A DNA stretch of 64,000 bases from Pigmentiphaga kullae (GTDB lineage: Bacteria > Pseudomonadota > Gammaproteobacteria > Burkholderiales > Burkholderiaceae_B), in contig NZ_SGXC01000001.1 of NCBI RefSeq assembly GCF_004216695.1, positions 2,728,001 to 2,792,000 on the forward strand. Reading direction: 5' to 3'. The position numbers and the translations under genes are program-made. Below are positions 16,870 to 25,783 of the stretch, piece by piece. Each line of letters begins with the position of its first letter. The stretch's first letter is position 1. Below the pieces are notes generated by a model. It had not been told where the DNA came from. It saw nothing but the letters and a program-made list of their open reading frames with translations, and did not search any database.

Positions 16870-17901
16870 ATGATGGCCTTTCTGAAGAATTGTTGGTATC
16901 TGGCAGCCTGGGATCATGAAATACAAGCGTCAGCGATCCTGGCTCGGAAAATTCTTGATCAGCCGATCGCGTTCTACAGGGATGAGGCAGGGGCTGTCGT
17001 TGCACTACACGATCGCTGTCCCCATCGCTTCGCGCCTCTTAGCAAGGGCAAGCTGGAGGGAGGCGCAGTGCATTGCGGCTATCACGGGCTGGGCTTTGCC
17101 AGTACAGGTAAGTGCATCGTCAACCCACATGGCCCCATCGGCAACAACTTGTCCGTGCCATCGTATCCCACCAAGGAGAAGTACAGAGGTATCTGGATCT
17201 GGATGGGAGATCCCGTGCTTGCCGAGGGTACCGAGCCTCCCTGTCTGCCTTTCTTCGAGGACATCGTTGACTCTGCATATAGCAATGGATATCTCCGAGG
17301 CGAAGCGCATTACATGTTGTTTGTCGACAATGTTCTCGACCTGACGCATACCGACTACCTGCATCCGGACACGCTCGGCGGAGGCTCCTACACACGCACG
17401 CGAGCCACAGTCACCGAGCATGACAAGGGTATGTCGCTGCACTGGCATTGCTGGAACGAGGTGCCCCAGCCGATTCAGCGGATGAATGGGTTGACCGCGG
17501 AGCGTGTCGACTCGTGGACCGAGATCGAATGGAGTGCGCCAAGCATTATGACGATCCGGAACGGCGCGGTCCCTGCGGGGACCCCCGTCGATGAGGGAAA
17601 AAGCTTTCTAGTGGCTCATATCATGACGCCGGAAACGGAGGCGTCGACGCATTACTTCTTCGCGGCGACACGTGATTTCGCTCGCGACGATGCAGAGGTG
17701 AACTCAAAGATCGCGGCCAACCGGGCAAAGATATTTTCTTTGGAAGATCTACCCATGATCGAGGCACAGCAAGCGCGCATGAAGGGGCAGGAGTTCTGGT
17801 CACTCAAGCCGGCGCTGTTGCGAAGCGATGAAGGGGCTGTGCGGGTGAGACGCAGGCTTGACGAGATGATCCGCATGGAGGCGGAAGCAGCAGCTCGATA
17901 G
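16870..17901 (+). CDS. Rieske non-heme iron oxygenase, VanA-like
   Basis: A 343-residue terminal oxygenase subunit. The Rieske [2Fe-2S] ligands are Cys50 and His52 (CPHRFAPLSKG) and Cys69 and His72 (CGYHG). The catalytic iron site follows in the segment DNVLDLTHTDYLH. The length and the C-terminal domain place it with vanillate O-demethylase-type (class IA) oxygenases. A ferredoxin reductase is needed for activity, but none lies next to it; the only candidate in the window is at 29039. The start has an AGAGGAAG ribosome site. Confidence 0.88.
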   Translation: MMAFLKNCWYLAAWDHEIQASAILARKILDQPIAFYRDEAGAVVALHDRCPHRFAPLSKGKLEGGAVHCGYHGLGFASTGKCIVNPHGPIGNNLSVPSYPTKEKYRGIWIWMGDPVLAEGTEPPCLPFFEDIVDSAYSNGYLRGEAHYMLFVDNVLDLTHTDYLHPDTLGGGSYTRTRATVTEHDKGMSLHWHCWNEVPQPIQRMNGLTAERVDSWTEIEWSAPSIMTIRNGAVPAGTPVDEGKSFLVAHIMTPETEASTHYFFAATRDFARDDAEVNSKIAANRAKIFSLEDLPMIEAQQARMKGQEFWSLKPALLRSDEGAVRVRRRLDEMIRMEAEAAAR

Positions 17902-17905
17902 GCGA

Positions 17906-18907
17906 ATGACGGATATGACAACGGGGGAAAACAAGGTGGGTTCGTTCAAGGCTTTTGCACTCGGATTTGTGATGCTCGCAGGTGTAGATATGTGGGGCGG
18001 CAGCGTGCTTGCCGTGGAACCGACCAAACCCATTCGAATCGTTGTTCCTTTTGCGCCGGGAGGAAGTATAGACACGATTCCTCGTCTGATCGGAGAGCGT
18101 CTGTCGCCATTGCTTGGTGTACCGGTGATCGTGGAGAACAGACCGGGGGCGGGCGGTAATATTGGCGCGGAGCTCGTTTACCGCGCGCCGCCAGATGGCT
18201 CGACGTTCCTTGCCACGCCGATGCCTCTATTGGCGGTGAATCCTCACTTGTATTCGTCGCTGAGATTCGAACCGCTGAAGTTCGAACCCGTTACGGTGGT
18301 GACCAGGTATCCCATTGTTCTTCTTGCCCGGCAGTCGCTCGGCGTGTCGGATATCGGCGAACTGCTCGACTTCGCCCGAAAGAACCCGGGCAAACTTTCG
18401 TATGCTTCTCAGGGCGATGGGGCCGTTGGGCACGTCGTGTTCGAGAAGTTCCAGCACGATGCGAAGATCCAGGCCGTTCATGTTCCCTACAAAGGGAACG
18501 GTCCGGCTTTGAGCGACCTCATGGCAGGGCATGTCGACCTGATGTTCTCTGATCTGATCGCCGGTATGCCCGCCATCCAGAGCGGAAGGGTCAAGATGCT
18601 GGCTGTGGCCGGCGAGACCAGACTCACCGCTTACCCCAACGTTCAGACCATCGCGGAGACCTTGCCGGGATTCGTGACAACCTCTTGGATAGGTATCGTT
18701 GCGCCGCCTAAAACACCGGAGGCGATCACTGAACGAGTCGCGACCGCGCTCAAAGCTGTTCTGGGAGACCCGGCAATCACCAGCTATCTGGAAAAGCTGT
18801 ATGCGGCGCCCGCAGGTGAAGGACGGCAGGCCATGCGAGTTGAACTTGACTCTGCCTCACGCGTTTGGGCCGATGTCGTGCGTCGGGCAAATATCAGGCT
18901 CGAGTGA
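17906..18907 (+). CDS. Bug-family tripartite tricarboxylate receptor protein
   Basis: A 333-residue extracytoplasmic solute receptor of the Bug/TctC family. A signal segment (about 14-36) precedes the conserved entry strand PIRIVVPFAPGGSIDTIPR and the VIVENRPGAGGNIGA loop; HVPYKGNGPALSDL is the usual ligand-cap motif. It starts four bases after the Rieske oxygenase stop. No TctA/TctB membrane subunits are encoded nearby, as is usual for the expanded Bug families of Bordetella-like bacteria. Confidence 0.92.
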   Translation: MTDMTTGENKVGSFKAFALGFVMLAGVDMWGGSVLAVEPTKPIRIVVPFAPGGSIDTIPRLIGERLSPLLGVPVIVENRPGAGGNIGAELVYRAPPDGSTFLATPMPLLAVNPHLYSSLRFEPLKFEPVTVVTRYPIVLLARQSLGVSDIGELLDFARKNPGKLSYASQGDGAVGHVVFEKFQHDAKIQAVHVPYKGNGPALSDLMAGHVDLMFSDLIAGMPAIQSGRVKMLAVAGETRLTAYPNVQTIAETLPGFVTTSWIGIVAPPKTPEAITERVATALKAVLGDPAITSYLEKLYAAPAGEGRQAMRVELDSASRVWADVVRRANIRLE

Positions 18908-18922
18908 GCGGCAGTCGGGAAC

Positions 18923-20164
18923 ATGATTGCAATGGTTGTAGGTAGCAAGTTGGCATGTCGGGAGATGATGTTGAGTCGCAGCAAGAATGTGGGAATAGTG
19001 GGTGCGGGAATTGGTGGGCTGACCGCGGCAATAGCCCTGCGCCAATTCGGGCACGACGTAACGGTTTTCGAGCAGGCAAAGAAGCCGTCGGAGATTGGCG
19101 CCGGCATCATCGTCGGGCCGAATGCGGTGAAAGTCCTTCGGGCGCTAGACCTAGGTAGCGAACTTGATCGCATCGCGGTCGAGCCCGGCAAGCATAGACT
19201 GCGAAACTGGAAGACTGGTCGCATCATGTTCGATCAACCTATGGGTGAATCCTTCCGTGAGAGGTTCGGAGCAGGTTATCTCCAAGTACATAGGGCAGAC
19301 CTCATCGAGATCCTGGTTCGCAAACTTCCGGCCGATCGAGTATGTCTCAGTTCGCGCGCGGCATCCGTTCGCCAAGACAGCAGCGCTGCGGCTTTAGTGC
19401 TCGAGAATGGCAAGGAGCTGGAGTTCGACATGCTCGTCGGCGCTGACGGGATCAAGTCCGCGGTTCGCTCGAGCTTGTTCGGATTGGAGTCACCTCGCTT
19501 CACAGGCAACGTATGCTGGCGGGGCACGGTGCCGAGTGAAGACGTACCCCAAGGGGTGTTCTCTTCTGATATCCACGTCTGGGTGGGGCCAGGCGGTCAC
19601 GTGGTGAACTACTATATTCGCGGCGGGAAGCTGATGAACTTCATCGCGATCCATCAAGCCGACGATTGGAGCGCAGAGTCTTGGTCATTCGATGCCGATC
19701 GCGAGGAGCTGGCGCGGCGTTACGCGGACTGGCATCCCGCGCTCGCCGCCATGTTCGAGCGTGCCACAGCATGTTCCAAATGGGCGCTCTTCGACCGTGA
19801 TCCTATGTCTCGCTGGAGTGAGGGGCGCGTAACGCTGCTGGGCGATGCCGCGCACCCCATGCTGCCTTATCTTGCTCAAGGCGCGGCGATGGCAATGGAG
19901 GACGGCATCGTTCTGGCCAAGCTGATCACTCGCGAGGTCGATATCGTGCCAGCCCTCCAACGTTACGAGAAGATCAGATTGCCCAGGACGACGAGAACCC
20001 AGTTGGGCGCTCGAGCTCGGGCGAAGCAGAATCACATGACGTCGCCTGTTGCGCGGCTGATGCGGGACATCGGGCTCGGCTTGAGACGCACGTTTCGCCC
20101 GTCATCCACTTCGTACAACGTCGAGTGGTTGTACGAATATGATGCGGCGCTTGCTGTTGATTGA
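18923..20164 (+). CDS. FAD-dependent aromatic monooxygenase (salicylate hydroxylase-like)
   Basis: A group A flavoprotein monooxygenase of up to 413 residues. It shows the Rossmann motif GAGIGGLTAA, the NAD(P)H/FAD motif VGADGIKSAVR and the FAD ribityl motif GDAAHPMLPYLAQGA. It resembles salicylate, 3-hydroxybenzoate 6- and 6-hydroxynicotinate 3-hydroxylases. The start is uncertain: ATG 18923, or 18965/18968, just before the Rossmann strand; no strong ribosome site decides. It is cotranscribed with the Rieske oxygenase and Bug genes. Confidence 0.85.
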   Translation: MIAMVVGSKLACREMMLSRSKNVGIVGAGIGGLTAAIALRQFGHDVTVFEQAKKPSEIGAGIIVGPNAVKVLRALDLGSELDRIAVEPGKHRLRNWKTGRIMFDQPMGESFRERFGAGYLQVHRADLIEILVRKLPADRVCLSSRAASVRQDSSAAALVLENGKELEFDMLVGADGIKSAVRSSLFGLESPRFTGNVCWRGTVPSEDVPQGVFSSDIHVWVGPGGHVVNYYIRGGKLMNFIAIHQADDWSAESWSFDADREELARRYADWHPALAAMFERATACSKWALFDRDPMSRWSEGRVTLLGDAAHPMLPYLAQGAAMAMEDGIVLAKLITREVDIVPALQRYEKIRLPRTTRTQLGARARAKQNHMTSPVARLMRDIGLGLRRTFRPSSTSYNVEWLYEYDAALAVD

Positions 20165-20347
20165 GTGCGCCTTTTAATCCAGAGCGTCGTCTCGTCGGTT
20201 TGGGAGTTGCCGCAGATTCTGAGGGTCTGATGGCGCATGTCGTGAAAGGCCAGATGACAGCATAGACGATCAACCCCGGCGCAAACGCTGTAGCGGCGTA
20301 TGACCTGCCGCGCGACTTACACAACAACTGTCTCTCTGTAATTTGCC

Positions 20348-21328
20348 ATGTCAAATTTCTCCAAAGAACGTCGCGCCGCGCTTTTGGCTGGCCTTTGTGC
20401 ACTATCAGCGGTCCCCTCGGTGCGTGCGGCACAGAATGTGTGGCCCACCAAGCCACTGCGCATCATCGTTGGCTTTCCCGCCGGCTCTGCGCCCGACATG
20501 CAAGCCCGTCTGATTGCAGATCCGTTGGCGCGCATTCTTGGCCAACCCGTAGTCATCGAGAATAAACCGGGAGCCAGCGGCAACATAGGCGCCGATATGA
20601 CTGCGAAAGCCCGGGATGGGCACACCATTGGCGTGATAGGAAACGGGCCGCTAACCAGCTCGCAGTTCTTGTATGACAGGTTGCCGTACAACCCACGTAG
20701 AGATCTCGCGCCGGTAGGGACAATTGGTCTGGCTCCTCTTGTGTGGGTGGCCTCTGCCCAAAGCGCTTCGCCTCGGGAATTTATCCAGTGGGCTCGCGAA
20801 AGACAAGATCGTACTACATACGGCTCCATTGGCTCAGGATCGGGCAGCCATCTCGGAATGGAAGTCGTCAACGACGCGCTCGGTCTAAAGGCAAGACACA
20901 TTCCTTATAACGGCGGACCCCCGGTAGTCAATGCGCTGCTCGGTTCCCAGGTGGACATGGCGCTATTGCCGGGGTCAAGTGTGCTTCCCCTCATCAGGCA
21001 GGGGAAGTTGTACGCGATAGGCGTGACGTCGGCTGAACGCTCGCCATCGGCGCCGGAACTCCTGTCGATGCGAGAGCTGGGTGCGCCTCTCGTAAACGTC
21101 GAGGTATGGAACGCGATTATGGCTCCCGCAACTCTGCCACCCGCTCATCAAGAGCAGTTGGCGGCGGCGCTTGCGAAAGTTTTGGGCACGGAGGTCGTGA
21201 TGCAGAAATTATCCGAGTTCGGTTGGCAAGTCGGCAGCGCGAAGCCACAGGAGTTGGCCCAACGGATTGACAGCGATACGGTGCTCTATGGCGAGTTGAT
21301 CCAGCGCTTAGGGGTCAAGCTCGACTAG
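20348..21328 (+). CDS. Bug-family solute receptor protein
   Basis: A 326-residue periplasmic receptor. The signal peptide carries twin arginines (KERRAALLAGLCALSAV), possibly a Tat substrate. The mature part has PLRIIVGFPAGSAPDMQARL, VVIENKPGASGNIGA and HIPYNGGPPVVNALL. It is the only gene between cluster A and the scarred zone at 21.3-22.2 kb. A perfect 16-bp palindrome (21343-21358) lies 15 bp after its stop. Confidence 0.9.
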   Translation: MSNFSKERRAALLAGLCALSAVPSVRAAQNVWPTKPLRIIVGFPAGSAPDMQARLIADPLARILGQPVVIENKPGASGNIGADMTAKARDGHTIGVIGNGPLTSSQFLYDRLPYNPRRDLAPVGTIGLAPLVWVASAQSASPREFIQWARERQDRTTYGSIGSGSGSHLGMEVVNDALGLKARHIPYNGGPPVVNALLGSQVDMALLPGSSVLPLIRQGKLYAIGVTSAERSPSAPELLSMRELGAPLVNVEVWNAIMAPATLPPAHQEQLAAALAKVLGTEVVMQKLSEFGWQVGSAKPQELAQRIDSDTVLYGELIQRLGVKLD

Positions 21329-21342
21329 AACGTTGTCGGAAG

Positions 21343-21358
21343 GCTGCCATATGGCAGC
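21343..21358. repeat. Perfect 16-bp palindrome downstream of bug gene
   Basis: GCTGCCAT followed by ATGGCAGC forms a loopless perfect palindrome 14 bases past the stop. It lacks a T-run, so it is not a standard intrinsic terminator. A further hairpin (TGCTCTC, 3-nt loop, GAGAGCA) lies at 21481-21497, and another (TGCTGCC/GGCAGCA) at 21880-21898. Confidence 0.45.
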
Positions 21359-21502
21359 GCTGACGTGGGCTCGATCATGCAATTCAAATGAGGGAAAGCC
21401 TTAAGCTGGAAGCGATGCCACTTAGCGGAAGTCATCGCGCGCGCAAAGTTGCCGAATGCGTGGCACCAGTGCGCGTCCGTTGCTCTCATCGAGAGCAGTG
21501 CA

Positions 21503-21730
21503 TTACTGCAGCTTGACGCCAGTGGTCTTGATTACGTCAGCCCAGCGGGTCACCTCTTCATCGATGAACCTCTTGGCCTCTGAGCCGTTGACCATCATTG
21601 ACTCAGCACCCTGCGAAAGTAGGCGTTGTTTGAATTCGTTTGGAACACTATCGTATGCCCCGGTACGCACACCAAATGATTCGACCCGTGGCACGAGGAG
21701 CGGTTTGATCTCAACAGACTTGATTCTCAT
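21503..21730 (-). pseudogene. Chimeric remnant: enolase-superfamily N-terminus fused to Bug C-terminus
   Basis: A 75-residue frame with a good ribosome site (AGGAAAG) before ATG 21730. The first 35 or so residues (MRIKSVEIKPLLVPRVESFG onward) look like the start of a mandelate racemase/muconate lactonizing family enzyme. The last 40 (LLSQGAESMMVNGSEAKRF, then WADVIKTTGVKLQ) are the typical end of a Bug receptor. The simplest history is an internal deletion joining the start of one gene to the end of the next in the same operon. The product can have neither function. Confidence 0.6.
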
Positions 21731-21806
21731 TACTTTCCTAAGCGAAAGATGGTTGTAACTCGTCCGTGACGAGCCTAGCGAGCCTCCTGCGATCCAAAAC
21801 AATTTC

Positions 21807-21838
21807 ATCCTCACTACTTGGATCCAAGTAGTGAGGAT
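21807..21838. promoter_or_regulatory. Perfect 32-bp palindrome, GntR-type operator candidate
   Basis: ATCCTCACTACTTGGA (21807-21822) is followed directly by its exact reverse complement (21823-21838). The centre TTGGATCCAA resembles operators of GntR/FCD regulators such as VanR. It lies 77 bp upstream of the chimeric remnant start on the minus strand and thus is probably the surviving operator of the lost operon. The rest of 21839-22202 has no gene; it holds a small hairpin at 21880-21898 and a TGTGAARTTC direct repeat (22068 and 22107). Confidence 0.6.
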
Positions 21839-22202
21839 CACATGTTGGTTGTCAGTAGGTTGCGTCCCTGTGTTAAGTATGCTGCCGTTGGGGCAGCACC
21901 CATCATTAAGTTCGCTCTACTGTTGAGTAGGCCGCCGAGCAAGCGTCTCAAGCTCACTCCTCATATGGATCAACTACGGTCCCAGCGTCATTGATAAGGC
22001 GGCCTCTTGCCTATTTCAACATCCACCGTCGAGGTACTCGAGCGTGGTGTGGAGATGCTTGCACACATGTGAAATTCCGCAAACAAACTCCAGTTTCTTG
22101 CCCATGTGTGAAGTTCTCCACTTAGTTCTTCAAGAGCATCACCCGGTTCTCTAGACTTCGTCGAATCAATTGCCGCGACGACGGTGCGCTACGAGGGTCA
22201 CT

Positions 22203-23534
22203 ATGCTGAGTATCAAAGACAACGAAGAACTTACCCGCGTCGGCCCGGGTACGTTGATGGGGGATCTGTTTCGACGGTTCTGGCTGCCGGCCTTGCTGTC
22301 TCGTGAGCTTCCTGAGAGCGACGGAGTGCCGGTTCGACTCCGCATCCTGGGGGAGGACCTTATTGCGTTCCGCAACTCCAGTGGAAGCGTTGGAATTATC
22401 GGGGCTTACTGTTCGCACAGGCGTGCGCCGTTGTTCTTCGGAAGAAATGAAGAGGAGGGGATACGGTGTCCTTACCACGGCTGGAAGTTCGGCGTTGATG
22501 GCAAGTGCATGGAGGCGCCGAACGCAGGCGAACGCGATGGAGAAGGACTGCGTTCGCGTTTGAGTATTTCCGGGTATCCGACGCGGGAGCAAGGCGGTTT
22601 GGTGTGGGTCTACATGGGCCCCCCGGAGAGCACACCGGACATGCCAAGTTTCGAATGGTTGGGCCTGCCTTCAGAGCACGTGCATGTATCCCGGTGGTTG
22701 CAGCGCTCCAATTTCATGCAAGGCGTGGAAGGGGAAATCGATTCCTCTCACATTAGCTTCTTGCATAAGGAGTACGCGGACGTCGGCAACAACAAGAGCG
22801 TGCGTATCGCAAGCGCTGACGGTGCCCCGCACGTTGCGATCAAGGAGACGCCGTATGGTTTTATGAGCGGCGCGCGGCGTAGTCTCGACAACCGTCACTA
22901 CTGGCGAGTCACGCACTGGTTGCTTCCAACATACAGCGCGGTACCGAGGTCGACCGGTACTAACTTTACCGTGGGTGGGGGGCGGATTTGGGTTCCTGTT
23001 GACGACGACAATGTTACGACATTCGCGGTCTCGTATCGGGTGGATGCATCTCTCAGCAGTCGAGAGTTGGGGCTCATTGAAAGTGGAAAGGGCTTTCCTC
23101 CCAGGGCCACGCGAACTACTGTGACTTTGGCTGGGGGGCAGCGGATCGATACGTTCTTGCCTGACGCCAATATCGACAATGACTACCTCGTCGACCGAAA
23201 TCACCAGAAGTTCATGAACTTCACTGGTATCTGGGGGGCGAATGAACAAGACCGCTCACTTCAGGAATCCATGCAGCGCGGTGCGCTGGGGCAAACCGTG
23301 GACAGGTCTATCGAACATCTTGTTGCGGCCGACGCGGCGATTGTCGCTGCCCGCAGACGGCTACTCAAGGTTGCTCGGGATCTGAGGGCGGAATCCATTA
23401 GTCCTGTTCCCCCTGGTGATACGTATGCGGTAAGAGCACTCAGCGAGTTCTCTGAATACGACGACTTTAATTCTTTCGTCTCGCAGTTCGGACAAGTCAT
23501 GCGCGCTCCTGTGCACAATGGCGGCAACCAATGA
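22203..23534 (+). CDS. Rieske oxygenase, phthalate 4,5-dioxygenase-like
   Basis: A 443-residue terminal oxygenase, first gene of cluster B. Rieske ligands are Cys70 and His72 (YCSHRRAPLFFG) and Cys89 and His92 (CPYHGWKF). The mononuclear iron region is GEIDSSHISFLHKEY, as in phthalate dioxygenase (Pht3/OphA2) relatives. ATG 22203 follows GAGGG. This class takes electrons from a single flavin-[2Fe-2S] reductase, and one is encoded at 29039. Substrate may be a benzene-carboxylate (dioxygenation) or a methoxy-aromatic acid (O-demethylation); the DesZ-like ring-cleavage enzyme downstream makes the latter worth considering. Confidence 0.88.
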   Translation: MLSIKDNEELTRVGPGTLMGDLFRRFWLPALLSRELPESDGVPVRLRILGEDLIAFRNSSGSVGIIGAYCSHRRAPLFFGRNEEEGIRCPYHGWKFGVDGKCMEAPNAGERDGEGLRSRLSISGYPTREQGGLVWVYMGPPESTPDMPSFEWLGLPSEHVHVSRWLQRSNFMQGVEGEIDSSHISFLHKEYADVGNNKSVRIASADGAPHVAIKETPYGFMSGARRSLDNRHYWRVTHWLLPTYSAVPRSTGTNFTVGGGRIWVPVDDDNVTTFAVSYRVDASLSSRELGLIESGKGFPPRATRTTVTLAGGQRIDTFLPDANIDNDYLVDRNHQKFMNFTGIWGANEQDRSLQESMQRGALGQTVDRSIEHLVAADAAIVAARRRLLKVARDLRAESISPVPPGDTYAVRALSEFSEYDDFNSFVSQFGQVMRAPVHNGGNQ

Positions 23535-24727
23535 GCGACCCCAAAACGGTTCCCCCGCTACGGGTAGGTGTCATCGGCTTGGGCATTGCTGGTGCCGCGA
23601 TGGTGCCCGCACTTTGCGATCACCCCCGGGCAGTGCTGGCGGGAGCTGCAGACGTCAATGCAGAGCTACGGCGGCGCTTCACGTCTGATAAAGGATTGCC
23701 AGCGGTCGACAACGCTCTGGATCTGATAGGACGGGACGAAGTCGACGCCGTCTACATCGCGACGCCGCATCAGTTCCACCTCGAGCACGCGGTCGAGGCG
23801 GCCCGTCGCGGGAAACACATCATCGTCGAGAAGCCGATGGCACTCTCGTTGGATGATTGCGACGTCATGGAGCAGGAAGCACGCCGCAACAATGTCGTGA
23901 TGATCGTGGGCCATACCCATGGCTTCGATCTTCCGGTTTTGCGAATGCGGCAAGCGACGACTTCCGGAGAATACGGACGGCTGTCGATGCTTTCAATGTG
24001 GAACTACACCAACTTCCTTTACCGTCCTCGAAGAGAGGAGGAACTGGATACGAGCAAAGGCGGGGGAGTGCTGTTCAATCAATTGCCGCATCAGGTCGAT
24101 GTGGCCAGAACTATCGCTGACTCTCCGGTACGAAGCGTACGCGCATCGACGGCGATCCTTGATCCTCGCAGACCAACAGAAGGTAGCTATACGGTCTTCA
24201 TCGACTTTGAGTCGGGTGTCACGGCAAGCCTGGTCTATAGCGGTTACGACCACTTTGATAGCGATGAGTTGCATCAGTGGATCAGCTCGAGCGGAAAGCC
24301 CAAGAAGCCTCAGCATGGCAAGGCGCGAAAAGCTTGGGAAGGACTGGCCGACGCGAAAGATGAGCTTGAACTGCGGCAACGCGAGTATGGCTATGGAGGC
24401 GCCTTCCTGGCGGGAGAGTCGCGGTATCAGCCCCATTTCGGTCTGATGGTCGTGAGTTGTCAGAACGCCGACCTCAAAATTGCGCCCGATGGCATCGCGG
24501 TTTACTCGGATGAGGGGATGACGACCTTGCCGCTGGTTGGAGGGCAGGATGGTCGAACGAATGTCATCGATGAGCTGTGTGCCGCCGTTCTCGATGATGT
24601 CAGGCCGTTGCACGACGGTGCCTTTGCTCGAGAGACGCTGAGAGTCTGCCTCGCAGTTCATGAGTCGGCGCGCCAGCGCCGGGAGATCTCCATCGCCGAT
24701 CTGCAGCGCCGACATGTCAGTCAATAA
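23531..24727 (+). CDS. Gfo/Idh/MocA-family dehydrogenase (dihydrodiol dehydrogenase-like)
   Basis: A 398-residue NAD(P)-dependent oxidoreductase. The dinucleotide-binding motif is GVIGLGIAGAA; the catalytic lysine lies in IIVEKPMALSLDDC, and the HQVDVAR segment belongs to the substrate site. The length and its position directly after a phthalate-dioxygenase-like gene (4-bp overlap) recall Pht4/OphB, the cis-4,5-dihydrodihydroxyphthalate dehydrogenase. LigC, which oxidises carboxy-hydroxymuconate semialdehyde, belongs to the same superfamily but is shorter. Confidence 0.8.
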   Translation: MSDPKTVPPLRVGVIGLGIAGAAMVPALCDHPRAVLAGAADVNAELRRRFTSDKGLPAVDNALDLIGRDEVDAVYIATPHQFHLEHAVEAARRGKHIIVEKPMALSLDDCDVMEQEARRNNVVMIVGHTHGFDLPVLRMRQATTSGEYGRLSMLSMWNYTNFLYRPRREEELDTSKGGGVLFNQLPHQVDVARTIADSPVRSVRASTAILDPRRPTEGSYTVFIDFESGVTASLVYSGYDHFDSDELHQWISSSGKPKKPQHGKARKAWEGLADAKDELELRQREYGYGGAFLAGESRYQPHFGLMVVSCQNADLKIAPDGIAVYSDEGMTTLPLVGGQDGRTNVIDELCAAVLDDVRPLHDGAFARETLRVCLAVHESARQRREISIADLQRRHVSQ

Positions 24728-24758
24728 CCTCAATCATCCCTCAGGGAAATCGGCAGCC

Positions 24759-25712
24759 ATGAACCGAATCATCGTCTGTATCTTTGCAATGATAGCTGTC
24801 CCGGGGGCTTGCTTGGCGCAGGCCTGGCCAGATCGCAGTGTGCGCATCATCGTCCCTTACAGCGCCGGTTCGGTGGTGGACAGCCTCGCCCGCGTGCTGT
24901 TCAACAAGGTCGGAGAAAACACAGGCCAAACTTTCATTGTCGATAACCGACCCGGTGCGAGCGCGATGCTTGGAACCGGTGTTGTTGCCCGGGCCAAGCC
25001 AGACGGAAGCACGCTGGTCTTTGCAGCAGCGGGCCCGCTGAACGTGAACGCGCTTCTCTTCAAGAAGATGCCCTATGACCCATTTCAAGATTTGACCCCG
25101 GTGTGTAGCGTGGCACAAGGTCAATTGGTGCTGCTGGTTAGCGAGTCGGTGAAAGCCAAGAACATGAAGGAGCTGCTCGCGGAAGTCCGAGCCAATGGAG
25201 CCAAGATGGCGTATGGCTCATCTGGGATCGGCACCCAGGCTCATCTGGCGATGGCCGACATAACGAGGGATACGGAAATCGTACACATCCCGTTCAGTGG
25301 ATCGCCTCAGACAGTGTCCGGACTCATCAGTAACAACATTCAAATGGCGCTGCTTCCGATTGAAATGGCAGCGGCGGCCAGTCGAGCCCACGGCCTTCGC
25401 GCTATCGCTACCTTGGGAGCAAATCGCGGCAGCTGGATGCCAGACATCCCAACTTTCAAGGAAGCTGGCGTGAATCTAAGTGCCAATGGCTGGATGGGAG
25501 TGGCCGCGCCTGGAAAAACGCCGTCCGCGGTGGTGGAACAGATCTACAAGCATATTGCCGTCGCACTGAAGGACCAGCGGGTAATCGACGGTTTTCGCCA
25601 GATCGGCTACGACGTCCTGGTACGCAACCCGACTGAGTTCCGGGACTTTCTGCTCGCCGACTATCGGGAGTGGGAGCCGCTGATCAAGAGAAACAACATC
25701 GCACTGCAGTAG
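24759..25712 (+). CDS. Bug-family solute receptor protein (tandem copy 1)
   Basis: A 317-residue receptor with a cleavable signal peptide (MNRIIVCIFAMIAVPGACLA). Conserved parts are VRIIVPYSAGSVVDSLAR, FIVDNRPGASAMLGTG and IVHIPFSGSPQTVSGL. ATG 24759 is preferred to an in-frame upstream start because it gives a clean signal peptide. It is strikingly similar to the next gene, a tandem duplication. Both sit between the upper- and lower-pathway genes of cluster B. Confidence 0.92.
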   Translation: MNRIIVCIFAMIAVPGACLAQAWPDRSVRIIVPYSAGSVVDSLARVLFNKVGENTGQTFIVDNRPGASAMLGTGVVARAKPDGSTLVFAAAGPLNVNALLFKKMPYDPFQDLTPVCSVAQGQLVLLVSESVKAKNMKELLAEVRANGAKMAYGSSGIGTQAHLAMADITRDTEIVHIPFSGSPQTVSGLISNNIQMALLPIEMAAAASRAHGLRAIATLGANRGSWMPDIPTFKEAGVNLSANGWMGVAAPGKTPSAVVEQIYKHIAVALKDQRVIDGFRQIGYDVLVRNPTEFRDFLLADYREWEPLIKRNNIALQ

Positions 25713-25783
25713 ACAATCGCGCCAACCCATCTCTGGCGTGTTGCGTACTGCCGGAATTCATGAAGCGTAGAAAGGAGACGAGT

